DNA of 64,000 nt from Carnegiea gigantea (lineage: Eukaryota > Streptophyta > Magnoliopsida > Caryophyllales > Cactaceae), in assembly GCA_029747015.1 (NCBI GenBank), contig JAKOGI010001571.1, positions 149,115-213,114 on the forward strand, in the 5' to 3' direction. Under the pieces are notes generated by a model that was given only the letters and a program-made list of their open reading frames with translations, searched no databases and was not told where the DNA came from. Shown piece after piece: positions 53,765-63,988 of this stretch; within the stretch, counting starts at the first letter, position 1; every line of letters starts with the position of its first letter. The translations under genes and the position numbers were made by a program.

Positions 53765-55243
53765 ATGAGTACTAGCATGTCTGTGGAAGAAAGGCTTGAG
53801 GTTCTTTCCAAGCAAATGCAAGAAATAAGTGTGAGTAATCAAGAACTCAAGGCTCGTAATGAGTACTTGAGAAAACAGCTTGGAAACTACATGAAACAAA
53901 AGCAAAAGTTCCAAGAGCCACCCAGCATTCAAATTAGGACGGATTATGGCCATGAAAAGGAAGCTAGCAATGCATCTTCATTCTCTGAAGAGGATGTACC
54001 ATTCGAAAGAACACAAAGAAGGACACGGCCTACTTCCAACTCTAATGAATTCAAGGTTGAAATTCCTGAGTTTGAAGGTAAGTTAGATCCTGATGAGTTC
54101 ATTGAATGGTTGCAAACAGTGGAACGCATCTTTGAGTTTAAGGAGATTCCGGAGGATAAGAAAGTCAAGATAATTGCTCTTAGACTAAGGAAATATGCCT
54201 CCTTATGGTGGACAAACCTTAATGCTAAGAGAACTAGAGAAAGGAAGAGCAAGATTGCTACTTGGGACAAAATGAAAGCCAAGATGAAGGCACGGTTTTT
54301 GCCTTCTACGTATGTCCAAGATCAATACATGCTCTTTCATCATTTGAATCAAGGCAAGATGAGTGTTGAAGAATATACTCGTGAGTTTGAGAAACTCATA
54401 ATCAAATGTGACATTCATGAGCCTGAAGAACAAACCATGGTTCGTTACCTAGGAGGGCTTGATCCTAGGATAGCCAACGTGGTTGAATTGCAAGCCTTCA
54501 CCCCTTTTGATGAGATCTGTGTCTTAGCTCACAAAGTGGAACAACAAAGAAGGTCTCGATTTCATACCTGTGAAGAAGTTCCCACATTCCTTCCTCAAGA
54601 ACAACCATTCAACAAGGGGAGCCCAAACGTTGTCTCTAAACCCATGGCCCCCCCACTTCCTACTCCATAAAAGAACCAAACACCACTACAAAACCTACCC
54701 CCGCAACTTAAACCCAAGCATGGCACTTCCCGATGTTTTAAGTGCCAAGGATTTGGACACATAGCCGCCGATTGTGTCAATCGAAGAAGCATCACTCTGG
54801 TTGAGTGGGAGGCAATTGGAAAGGAAGAAAAGGAGGAAGAAACTCAAGAAGAAGACCTTGAAGAAATTGAGATCACTGCTGATGAAGGTGAAATGCTACT
54901 CTTGGAGAAGATGTCTCCAAATTTTCAGGAAGAAGAGCATGAACAACATATGAATATTCATGTTTGTATGTTATTCATTCCAAAGGAGCAAGACCATATC
55001 CCATCCTTTCCCCACAAAATCATTCCATTCACGTCTATCCAGGATCTCGCATGCTCAGGTCCTAAACTTGCTCAATTTACTCTCCCAAAGCAAAATCCAA
55101 ACCCACCCCCCATCCATTCATTTCAACACCCACTTAAGATTCACATGGCTGATGTGAGGAATACAGAAGCAAAGTTTAAACCAAGCTTATTTGAAGAGTT
55201 GATCCTTTTTCAGCCTAATTCCCCTTTGTTTGCTGTTGGGTAG
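53765..55243 (+). pseudogene. J gag with pol-replacing tail (one nonsense codon)
   Basis: 492 codons from MSTSMSVEERLEVLSKQM. Coiled coil, Gag core (FEGKLDPDEFIEWLQTVER, LRKYASLWWTNL, EEYTREFEKLIIKCDI), Pro-rich region. A TAA at 54668 (CAA to TAA in TPQKNQ) precedes the knuckle CFKCQGFGHIAADC (residues 324-337), acidic linker and TADEGEMLLLEKM. There homology to G's Gag-Pol ends. The tail of about 110 residues (EQHMNIHVCML, IPFTSIQDLACSGPKL, ADVRNTEAKFKPSLFEEL) stops at 55243. No protease active site, RT or integrase. The segment after that stop (SDLRIKSSQQGENDGG) matches the end of G integrase and crosses into LTR2, reaching FLPGFCYLITSA at 55462. Confidence 0.92.
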
Positions 55244-55290
55244 TACGTCCTTTCTGATTTGAGGATCAAATCTTCCCAACAAGGGGAGAA

Positions 55291-56836
55291 TGATGGAGGT
55301 CCATCCTCAAGGTCTAATAATGTTTCATTGATCCAAAATAATCAAGAAATCAACTCCAAAGTCACGGCCATGAGTCACTTGACGGCAAACACACAAGGTG
55401 ATACACCCGGGTTCTCATCCAGATTCTTACCCGGTTTTTGCTATCTTATTACATCGGCCTAAAGCATATTTTGGTGTCCGTTTTTTGGATGATTATCTAG
55501 CTCAGGATGTTAACTTTTAAGTCCAATTGGTTTCATATAATTTGGAATTCATTTGGTTACTTAAAACAGTTCATCTCTTGAACCTGTCCGGATTGCACTG
55601 CAAAATGCACGGTTTTGGTTTTCTGGTTTGATCAGGGGGCAAATGACGTCCAAGTGCTACGATTCCAATTGGAGGGTAAACTAGACATCTTGAGGTTTCC
55701 AACCATGCAAGAAACGTAGCAATTAGTCATCATTTGAGGTGTCAAACATGCGTTGCAAGTGGAGGCAGAAACCGGCTGCTTGACACCTGGTTGCTTAGCC
55801 TGGTGGTTTTCCTCCTTTAAGGGGTTTGCTTAAGGTGGAAGGCTGCCAAGCAGGTCATTTTGAGCTGCTTGATTAAGCACCCCTCAGCTACTTGAGAGAG
55901 AGACACGTGGAGCTAGTGAAACGCCACCATTTTGCAAGCTCTCATTCGACCACTCAAGCATGACATGGCACACATGCAATTTTCAGCCCTTTTGAGGTGG
56001 CAGCCGTGCACTCTTACCTTCCTAGTTGGGAAATTGAGTCATCTACATTCCTTAATGCAAAGGAAAAGGCTTAGGAAGATAAATTAAGTGCTTTGTAATA
56101 TAAACTTTCAGCTTTGGTTTGTATTAGATTAAATCGTGTGCTAGGTAGTGATTAGCAAGCTTAATGCCTTTCCTAGCTTAGAAGAAAGCTCTTTTAGTGT
56201 ATTTTGAAGGCTATATAAGGGCCTTAATTGTTCATTGAATAACAACAAGTTTTGAGTATTGAAGTTGAGAGTAAAGACTTTGTGTCTTGAGATTTCTTAA
56301 ACACTTAACTTGCTTATCCTTAATTGTGGCCGATTAAGGTGGTGACCAAGTGAGTCTTGATCTTGATTAGGTGGTGTATCTTATCCTAATCCAAGATTAA
56401 GGGCCCTAAGCTAAATGATTAGTGGTGTATCTTATCTAATCATCTAGCTTAGAACTATCCTACATTCATTAAACACACTTGAAGTTCATAAGCAAGCTCT
56501 AGGTTTCTCTCCTCTAAACCATGAGCCTCTTTGGTGATCTTCTTAGTGTTTTTCATCCCCCATTACTTTCCTCACTTCCTTTACTCCTTTGATTCCTCTT
56601 TTCCACACAAAATCAAGCCTTGACTTAGTTGATTGCATCGAACTTCCTTTAATCTTCAAAGCCATCTCAAACCGTGGAAAGGGACTTACCTAGGCAAGCT
56701 AGGCAGTGAATTGGCACGGTCACCGCGTGCCATCAAGCACGGCCGTGCCACCCCTGGCCGTGAGAGTTTGCTTGTTTTCTAGCCTCCTTTGACGTGAGTT
56801 TACTTGGGTTGCTTTCCTTCCCTTGGACTTACATCA
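55291..56836 (+). repeat. J/K LTR2, shared between J and K (1546 bp)
   Basis: Preceded by the purine tract CAACAAGGGGAGAA. TATA element TATATAA at 56212-56218. One dyad pair near the U5 end (GCACGGTCACCGCGTGCC at about 56715). Ends GACTTACATCA. Confidence 0.95.
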
Positions 56837-56840
56837 TTTT

Positions 56841-56852
56841 TGGTATCAGAGC
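56841..56852 (+). promoter_or_regulatory. Primer binding site of K (initiator Met tRNA)
   Basis: TGGTATCAGAGC, four bases after LTR2. Confidence 0.93.
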
Positions 56853-56951
56853 CAGGTTCAGAACTTGGCCTGAACCCCACGTCATTCCCAGCTTATCTCT
56901 GAAGTCATTTCAAACACAATCAAACACAAGCCGTTCATTCCTGCGATTACA

Positions 56952-58430
56952 ATGAGTACTAGCATGTCTGTGGAAGAAAGGCTTGAGGTTCTTGCCAAGC
57001 AAATGCAAGAAATAAGTGTGAGTAATCAAGAACTCAAGGCTCGAAATGAGTACTTGAGAAAACAGCTTGGAAACTACATAAAACAAAAGCAAAAGTTCCA
57101 AGAGCCACCCAGCATTCAAATTAGGACGGATTATGGCCATGAAAAGGAAGCTAGCAATGCATCTTCATTCTCTGAAGAGGATGTACCATTCGAAAGAACA
57201 CAAAGAAGGACACGGCCTACTTTCAACTCTAATGAATTCAAGGGTGAAATTCCTGAGTTTGAAGGTAAGTTAGATCCTGATGAGTTCATTGAATGGTTAC
57301 AAACAGTGGAACGTATCTTTGAGTTCAAGGAGATTCCAGAGGATAAGAAGGTCAAAATAGTTGCTCTTAGACTAAGGAAATATGCCTCCTTATGGTGGAC
57401 AAACCTTAATGCTAAGAGAACTAGAGAAAGGAAGAGTAAGATTGCTAGTTGGGACAAAATGAAAGCCAAGATGAAGGCACGGTTTTTGCCTTCTACGTAT
57501 GTCTAAGATCAATACATGCTCTTTCATCATTTGAATCAAGGCAAGATGAGTGTTGAAGAATATACTCGTGAGTTTGAGAAACTCATGATCAAATGTGACA
57601 TTCATGAGCCTGAAGAACAAACCATGGTTCGTTACCTAGGAGGGCTTGATCCTAGGATAGCCAACGTGGGTGAATTGCAAGCCTTCACCACTTTTGATGA
57701 GATCTGTGTCTTAGCTCACAAAGTGGAACAACAAAGAAGGTCTCGATTTCATACCTGTGAAGAAGTTCCCACATTCCTTCCTCAAGAACAACCATTAAAC
57801 AAGGGGAGCCCAAACCTTGTCCCTAAACCCATGGCCCCCCCACTTCCTACTCCACAAAAGAACCAAACACCACTACAAAGCCTACCCCCACAACTTAAAC
57901 CCAAGCATGGCACTTCCCAATGTTTTAAGTGCCAAGGATTTAGACACATAGCCACCGATTGTGTCAATCAAAGAAGCATTACTCTGGCTGAGTGGGAGGC
58001 AATTGGAAAGGAAGAAAAGGAGGAAGAAACTCAAGAAGAAGACCTTGAAGAAATTGAGATCACTGCTGATGAAGGTGAAATGCTCCTCTTGGAGAAGATG
58101 TCTCCAAATTTTCATGAAGAAGAGCATGAACAACATATGAATATTCATGTTTGTATGTTAGTCATTCAAACAGAGCAAGACCTTACCCCATCATTTCCCA
58201 TCAAACCCATTCCATTCATCTCCATCCAGGATCTCTCATGCTCAGGTCCTAAACTTGCTCAATTTACTCTCCCAAAGCAAAATCCAAACCCACCCCCCAT
58301 CCATTCATTTCAACTCCCACTTAAGTTTCACATGGCTGATGTGAGGAATACAGAAGCAAAGTTTAAACCAAGCTTATTTGAAGAGTTGATCCTCTTTCAG
58401 CCTAATTCACCTTTGTTTGCTGTTGGGTAG
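56952..58430 (+). pseudogene. K gag with pol-replacing tail (one nonsense codon)
   Basis: Same 492-codon layout as J and nearly identical. Its single nonsense codon is elsewhere: TAA at 57504 (CAA to TAA in TYVQDQY), so J and K were inactivated independently. Coiled coil, Gag core, knuckle CFKCQGFRHIATDC, linker ITADEGEMLLLEKM, tail with IPFISIQDLSCSGPKL, FTLPKQNPNPPPIHSF and PSLFEELILFQPNSPLFAVG. After the stop, the frame SDLRIKSSQQGENDGG again crosses the purine tract into LTR3 to 58649. The conserved tail in both copies suggests it was maintained as protein before decay. Confidence 0.92.
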
Positions 58431-58477
58431 TACGTCCTTTCTGATTTGAGGATCAAATCTTCCCAACAAGGGGAGAA

Positions 58478-59040
58478 TGATGGAGGTCCATCCTCAAGGT
58501 CTAATTATGTTTCATTGATCCAAAACAATCAAGAAATCAACTCCAAAGTCACAGCCACGAGTCACTTGATGGAAAAGGCGCACGGTGATGCACCCGGGTT
58601 CTCATCCAGATTTTTACCCGGTATTTGTTATCTTACTACATCGGCCTAAGGCACATTTTGGTGCCTGTGTTTTGGATGATTATCAAGTTCAGGATGTTAG
58701 CTTTTAAGTCCAATTGGTTTCATGTCATTTGGAATTCAATTGGTTATTAAAACAGTTCATCTCTTGAACCTGTCCGGATTGCACTGCAAAATGCACGGTT
58801 TTGGTTTTCTGGTTTGTTCAGGGGGCAAATGACGTCCAAATGCTACGATTCCAAATGGACGGTAAACTAGACATCTTGAGGTTTCCAACCATGTAAGAAA
58901 CGTAGCAATTAGTCATCATTTGAGGTGTCAAACATGCGTTGCAAGTGGAGGCAGAAACCGGCTGCTTGACACCGGGTTGCTTAGCCTGGTGGTTTTCCTC
59001 CTTTAAGGGGTTTGCTTAAGGTGGAAGGCTGGCAAGCAGG
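58478..59040 (+). repeat. J/K LTR3, truncated (563 bp)
   Basis: Starts TGATGGAGGTCCATCC after the purine tract; only the first 563 bases remain. It joins M leader sequence (TTGGAGATGTTGGAGATGC) at 59041. Confidence 0.92.
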
Positions 59041-59382
59041 TTGGAGATGTTGGAGATGCTTTGAGGGAAGAATATGCAGTAGGGAAAGTGGCACGGTCAT
59101 GCAAGGGGGCACGGGCAGGCCGTGCTATGTTTCGACTTGAGGAAATGCAGAAAAGTAGGGTGGCACGGTCGTGCTGGTAGGCACGGGGGCACCGTGCTGC
59201 GTCTCGACTTGAAGATTTCTGGAAAATGAATATGGCACGGGCGTGTGGTATGGCACGGGGGCACCGTGCGAAATTTCTGGCCTGTGGACACTGGATGTTC
59301 ACAGTTTTTTTTTTGTTTTTTTTTTTTAAAATGTATTTGGGTGTGATGTAGGTCACTTTAAAACCTTTGCTCTGATACCAAT
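59041..59382 (-). other. M3 leader (detached from its gag by J/K)
   Basis: Aligns with M1 leader 47283-47588. Three dyad pairs, at 59090, 59162 and 59234 (period 72). A T-rich run lies at 59305-59326. Primer site GCTCTGATACCA at 59369-59380, then the LTR at 59383. Confidence 0.88.
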
Positions 59383-60573
59383 TGATGTATATGTGGGTGG
59401 TAAGTGAACCAAATCAAACTCAAATAAATCTAAATAAGAATTGAACCAAAGTAAAGAGAAAATGGAAGGTTGATTGAGATGGAATGAAAATAATAACAAA
59501 AAAAGAACAAAGGATAAACAAGACCTTGCACTTGAGATAATCCTTCGCGGAGCCACTCAAGGACTTGATCTTGGGCAAATCCTCTTGTCTTCACCAAGGA
59601 ATCACTCCAATTGGGAAAGAAAAGAGAACTTAGAACACCACTTGAACTTGCCGAAATTCAAGATATAGAACTAGGGATTTGGAATACTTTTGAGAATCAC
59701 ACTCAAAGGTAATTGTATTTCACTTGGGAAAGCTTACAACTCTGCCTTCAAATGGAACTACATGACCCACCTATTTATAGGCTAAACAAAGATAACCAAA
59801 AGACTTAAAAACTCCTAGCAATTAAAACTAGAAAATTGAAAAGGCTTGGAAAACGGAAAAGACTCAACATAAGGGGTGGGGGAGGTTACAAAGAATATTC
59901 TAGGCTTCCAATCAGCTGAAAACATCCATCTAGAACACTGCAAGTCGTGCATGATGTCATCCACATGATGTCATGTAACCAAAGTCTCTTCATTTACCCA
60001 ACATTTAATCCTTGCAGCAGCCTCCATTTCAACTGAGTATAACTCTCAGCACACACGTCCAAATCAGGTAATTCTGGGCTTGTTGGAAAGCTCTCGAAAT
60101 CTATTTTCGAGAATGGGCTCATTTGCTTAATTTGGATAAGTAGATCAAAAGTTATGGTCCGAACATTACACCTATATCAGAACCGGACTGGAGCTGGACA
60201 ACTTCCCTTTGAGTGCTACTTTGCCCAATCAAATGACGTCCAAATTAAATAAAATTGGGCTTATTTTAAAGCTGACATCTTAAGCTTCAAAACCATGTGG
60301 CCCCTCTAGTTGTGGGTCCACTTGAGCTAGTCCAAAAAAAATGAGCACAAAAAAATTACCTTCCGCAGGGATGAATCGGGCACCAATTCTTCCGGAAGGA
60401 ATATGAGTTTTATCTAGATTTTTGCCACTTGCTTGACTACTTCATGGTGTCTAAAGTCCTTGAACTCACATAATAAGAGAAAATATGAGAGTTCCCATGC
60501 ACGCTCTTGCTTGACACTTTTCTTCTTGGAAGTTGACCTTAAATAAAAATGATGCATATGGGAATATGCATCA
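59383..60573 (-). repeat. M array right LTR (5' LTR, 1191 bp)
   Basis: Plus strand TGATGTATATGTGGG...ATATGCATCA; same length as the left LTR and near identical. TATA element (minus) at 59772-59779. Terminal palindrome at 60550-60573. Followed by TSD ATTAC. Confidence 0.95.
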
Positions 60574-60578
60574 ATTAC

Positions 60579-61125
60579 TTTGGCCGAATAGAGAGCTGTG
60601 GATAAGCAAGAGAAAGAAGAGGAAATTGAAGATGAAAGTGAAGAAAACCTTGAGGAAAACCTAGAGAAGGCTGAAGAAGAAGCTAATGAGGATGAAATGT
60701 TGGTTTTGAGAAGAGTCTTGAACAGCTAGAAGGGTGCTAGAGATGAACAAAGAGTGAACATTTTTCATACAAGGTGCATTGTTCAACACAAGCATTGTTC
60801 TTTGATAATTGATGGTGGGAGCTATGCTAATGTAGTTTCTCTTAGCAGGATTGAGAAACTAGGCTTGCAGGCTACGACCCATCCCGATCCATACAACATA
60901 CAATGGTTTAACCAAAGCAAGCGACTCCAAGTTAACTCACGGTGTCTCATTCCTTTGTCCATTGGTAAACCAAGATGAGCTTTGGTGTGATATCGTACCT
61001 ATGGATGCATGCCATGTTTTACTGGGCAGGCCGTGGTGGTATGATAGAAAGGTAATGCATGATGGTTTTCAGAATACATACTCCTTTTCTAAGGGAGGAA
61101 AGAAGATTACCTTAAAGTCATTTAG
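60579..61125 (+). pseudogene. Element X acidic linker and protease, piece 4
   Basis: Resumes with LAE, then a stop, then a Glu-rich linker ending EANEDEMLVLRRVLNS. Protease follows: NIFHTRCIVQHKHCSLIIDGGSYANVVS with catalytic Asp at 60811-60813 and the adjacent Cys changed to Tyr. Next are QWFNQSKRLQVNSRC, a frameshift near 60968, and DELWCDIVPMDACHVLLGRPWWYDRKVMHDG. Stops and frameshifts make it a pseudogene. Confidence 0.88.
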
Positions 61126-61666
61126 CACCATATGAACTCTACAAAAACAAACCCACAAAAAAGCTTGATCATTCTGGTTGTTTGTTATCATTTAGTGAAC
61201 CTCTTTTAAAGGCCTCATATCATGAATTTAAGGCTTTTAAAGAGTGCATTCTAAACATCCAAGATGAACTAGAATCACCCATGCCTACTCACCCCATTGC
61301 CAAATCACTCATCCAAAACTTTTGTCACTTGTTTTCAGAGGAGATAACCATGGGTTTACCTCCTAAAAGAGACATCCAACATTACATTAATCTGATTCCT
61401 GGTTCAATCCTCCTAAATAAGCCAACTTATAGGATGAACCCAAAGGAAACCATGGAGATTCAAAGGCAAGTTGAAGAATTGATGTCAAAAGGACTTGTAC
61501 GTGAGTCTTTAAGCCCTCGTGCCGTACCTACCTTTTTGGTTCTAAAGAAGGCTGGCAGCCAACGAATGTGTGTGTACAGCAGAGCCATAAAGAAAATCAC
61601 AATCAAGTATAGGTATCCCATACCGAGACTTCAAGATACGCTAGATGAGTTATATGGCTTAAAAGT
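61126..61666 (+). pseudogene. Element X reverse transcriptase N-terminal part, piece 5
   Basis: Linker (EPLLKASYHEFKAFKECIL) and RT start: [56 protein letters not shown]. The conserved [16 protein letters not shown] reads KKAGSQRMCVYSRAIK, with several active-region residues lost. The reading reaches YPIPRLQDTLDELYGLKV and is cut at 61666 by L (AAAGT before the LTR). The YFDD region lies beyond the window. Confidence 0.9.
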
Positions 61667-62795
61667 TGATGGAAGGTTGTAAAAAGAAGAAACCAACTCA
61701 CAACTTGCCTCAAAGTGGAATCTAAAACAAGAAGAAGGAAAAACAGCAAGGGAGAGGAGAAATCAAGATTTTGGATAGTCAAGTGACCTTGCAAGGGATA
61801 ATCCGAGGAGCCACCCTTGGGGAACACTTGGGCAATCTCCTTGTATCAACTAGTTACAGAATTTAATCACCTTCTAGTTGAGAGAAAGAGACCTAGAGAC
61901 CCACTTGAGTTGCCAAGCTCAAGATACAACACTAGGAGTTTTTGTGGAGAGAGTTTGAAAACTCACAAGCTCATATATTCAAAGTTATGTTGAAAATGAA
62001 GGCCAAGCTGGGTTTTTAAGCTTGATGGCCGAACTCTCCTCCCCTTCCAAGCAACAAAATCAATAGCTAAGTACATTTGGGGAAGAGTTACACATCTAGT
62101 CAACCAATGCTAGCTAAACACCTCACTACCTAGCTTAATCTACCTCATTAGGGGTTATAATGCCTCCCAAATGAGGTGTCAAGCTTACATGGATCCTTGA
62201 ATGCAGCAAAATGACTCACTCAGCAAGTGGGGAGGCAAGGGGACAAGTAAAACCCAAGAAAATCAGACCCTTGTACCGGTTTGGGAAGAACCGGGTAAAG
62301 GGGTGTTTCTCTTGTCCTTTCGGCTGGTTAATACCAACACAAGGGGGTGCTTTGGATGGGATTTGAACCCATTATCTGATAAATATTTATGTCCCCTTTC
62401 ATGCTGTAAAATTAGACAAAAGTTGGAGTTGAGGAAGTCAACCAATTAGGGCCTTATTTCGGACTGTGCTGGATTGCGCCCTGCCGTGCGCTGTCTCAGG
62501 TTTTGGCTTGGTTGACTGACCAAATGGACTCCAAATGCTTTGCAAAAGGTCTTGTTGGAAAGCTAAGATCTTAAGCTTTAAGGGGGTGGTGCGTGCAGGA
62601 AATTTCCCCTCTATATTTTGCTCCAACAGCGACACAAAACCGGGCCAGAAACTGGACGAACTGGACAGTGCATCTTCTGCTGTGTACATGAGGTTTCTGA
62701 CCAAGGCATGAACTTCTTTGGCCTCCTTGGGGGTTGAATGGGTGTGAGGGTTTGCTGAATGTGTGGATGAAGCTTGGGCACGATGGTCCTCATCA
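61667..62795 (-). repeat. Element L 3' LTR (1129 bp)
   Basis: Plus strand TGATGGAAGGTTG...GGTCCTCATCA. Close to solo LTR S1 over its whole length; the U3 side is also close to H while the U5 side has diverged. T-arm-like GGGATTTGAACCC at 62358-62370. Confidence 0.93.
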
Positions 62796-63670
62796 TCCTT
62801 TGAAATGGATGGTACTTGTGATCCCCATTTGGAAAACCCCTTCGGATAAGGCACTTTGAAGTTCAAATAAAACTTCATGAAGTGTCTTTTGTCATGAAAC
62901 TCAAATTGTGGGACCAAAGAAAAGCCTTGCCATGCTTGAATTTGTAGGGAGCTTACCTCCCATGAAGTTGAGTTGAAAGAATGAAAATGAGGCCCTTGAA
63001 AATATACATCAAACCCTCTCTCTTCGAAAAGAATTGTCCTCAATTCTTGTTGTGAATGAGGGAATTCTTCTTGACTCAAGAGTTCCTCAATTTCATCCAC
63101 AACCTCACATGGCTCCAAATCGGACACTTGGGGTTCTTCAACTTCAAGCTTATCAAACTTTGAAGGTGAGTTAACTAGGCTTGTAACTTCCTCCCCAAGG
63201 ATCTTTTCATCCTTGTTGGTGTTAGGGGTCTCCAAACAAAGGAAGGGAGTAGAATTATGGACGCAAGCACTCATGGGACGCCCCTTGTTGAGAGGGATGT
63301 CTTTAGAAAAGAAATTAAGGCCATTTCCCGCAAAGGGAGGAAAAAGATGCGTGTGCAAGTAAGAGGTTGGAGCAAAAGCACACTCTAGTTTACCCCTCAA
63401 CTTATCCCAAGTTTTGATCTTACTCTTCCCTCTCTTCTTCCTCTTATACTTGTACTTTTCCCACCATTCAAGTGCATAGCGTCGGAGCTTCTTACTAACC
63501 ACCTCAAACTTCTCGTGCTCTTCAAGGTTGTGGCGAGTGAAGACTTGCTCCACCTTGGAAATCCAGTGAGGGAATTCTTCCTTTTGGCCATGGAACTTTG
63601 GAGTTTCAAGGCTGGCCAACTCTTTTGCAATGAAGGCAGTCTTTTTCCTCAACTTTTCAAACGAGCTCAT
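62438..63670 (-). CDS. Element L 410-aa Gag-like ORF with novel C-terminal domain
   Basis: Uninterrupted ORF starting MSSFEKLRKKTAFIAKEL at 63670, downstream of the dyad leader. Residues about 24-100 form a Gag core (KFHGQKEEFPHWISKVEQVF, KLRRYALEWWEKYKYK, IKTWDKLRGKLECAFAP). IPLNKGRP follows but there is no CCHC knuckle. After an acidic segment (SDLEPCEVVDEIEELLSQEEF) comes a region with no recognisable family: ELRTILFEERGFDVYFQGP, SWEVSSLQIQAWQGFSL, FHDKRHFMKFYLNFKVPYP. At about residue 290 (62795) the frame enters the LTR and reads the H-type tail KEVHALVRNL and FWPGFVSLLEQ, stopping at 62438. Function unknown; possibly a particle component supplied in trans or carried by H-family particles. 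Confidence 0.8.
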   Translation of the reverse strand: MSSFEKLRKKTAFIAKELASLETPKFHGQKEEFPHWISKVEQVFTRHNLEEHEKFEVVSKKLRRYALEWWEKYKYKRKKRGKSKIKTWDKLRGKLECAFAPTSYLHTHLFPPFAGNGLNFFSKDIPLNKGRPMSACVHNSTPFLCLETPNTNKDEKILGEEVTSLVNSPSKFDKLEVEEPQVSDLEPCEVVDEIEELLSQEEFPHSQQELRTILFEERGFDVYFQGPHFHSFNSTSWEVSSLQIQAWQGFSLVPQFEFHDKRHFMKFYLNFKVPYPKGFSKWGSQVPSISKDDEDHRAQASSTHSANPHTHSTPKEAKEVHALVRNLMYTAEDALSSSSSFWPGFVSLLEQNIEGKFPARTTPLKLKILAFQQDLLQSIWSPFGQSTKPKPETAHGRAQSSTVRNKALIG

Positions 63671-63754
63671 GATGGATGAATGCTTAAGGGTTTGTTTAGG
63701 TTAAGGGAAGAAGCAGGATTGTAGTAGAGTAGGCAGTGTGGTGTTTCGGGGTTG

Positions 63755-63900
63755 GGAGCAAGGAGCACGATCGTGCTTTAAGGCACGGTGTAACCGTGCT
63801 GAGCTGCGGGAATGGGGGTGCTGCAGGTTAGGGGTGGCACGGTCGTGCGGGTGTGGCACGGTGTGCCCGTGCCAAGTCTCTGGTTGGGCACGGCTGAAAT
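63755..63900 (-). repeat. L leader: two ~73-nt units with paired GC-rich dyads
   Basis: GCACGATCGTGC at 63764 followed by GCACGGTGTAACCGTGC; GGCACGGTCGTGC at 63836 followed by GGCACGGTGTGCCCGTGCC. A lone GCACGG lies near 63887. Same arrangement and period as H and M. Confidence 0.85.
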
Positions 63901-63988
63901 TTGTGGAGGATGTGTTTGGGCTGTTTTGTGAGTTTGGGTGTTTGGGATGTGTTTGGGCAAGGAACCTTGGCCAAGAAAGATAGCCTAA

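Larger units (their letters stand above)
52103..59040 (+). mobile_element. J/K array: tandem gag-only non-autonomous LTR elements
   Basis: Order is LTR1 52103-53650, PBS, J gag, LTR2 55291-56836, PBS, K gag, LTR3 58478-59040 (truncated). It is inserted in the M3 gag start in the opposite orientation to M. The right junction is a deletion: LTR3 ends abruptly in GGCAAGCAGG and M leader sequence resumes, with about 30 bases of M also missing. No TSD can be seen. LTRs, primer site, gag start and purine tract match G, the apparent autonomous relative. Confidence 0.93.
44294..60573 (-). mobile_element. M array: tandem non-autonomous Gag-Pro elements (M1, M2, M3) carrying J/K
   Basis: Flanked by TSD ATTAC (44289-44293, 60574-60578); X gag is continuous across it (VIT/LAE). 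The outer LTRs are 1191 bp each. Inside, the order on the plus axis is LTR, M1 internal, partial LTR (47589-48093), partial M2 gag and leader, LTR (49139-50336), M3 internal interrupted by J/K, M leader, LTR. All copies encode only Gag and protease plus a short tail. LTR-mediated unequal exchange explains the repeated units. Confidence 0.9.

Noticed and set aside
60579..61666. Host gene at the right side of the window
   Set aside because: The frame is X protease and RT, continuous with the gag pieces at 44181-44293 and 22160-22957 once insertions are removed.
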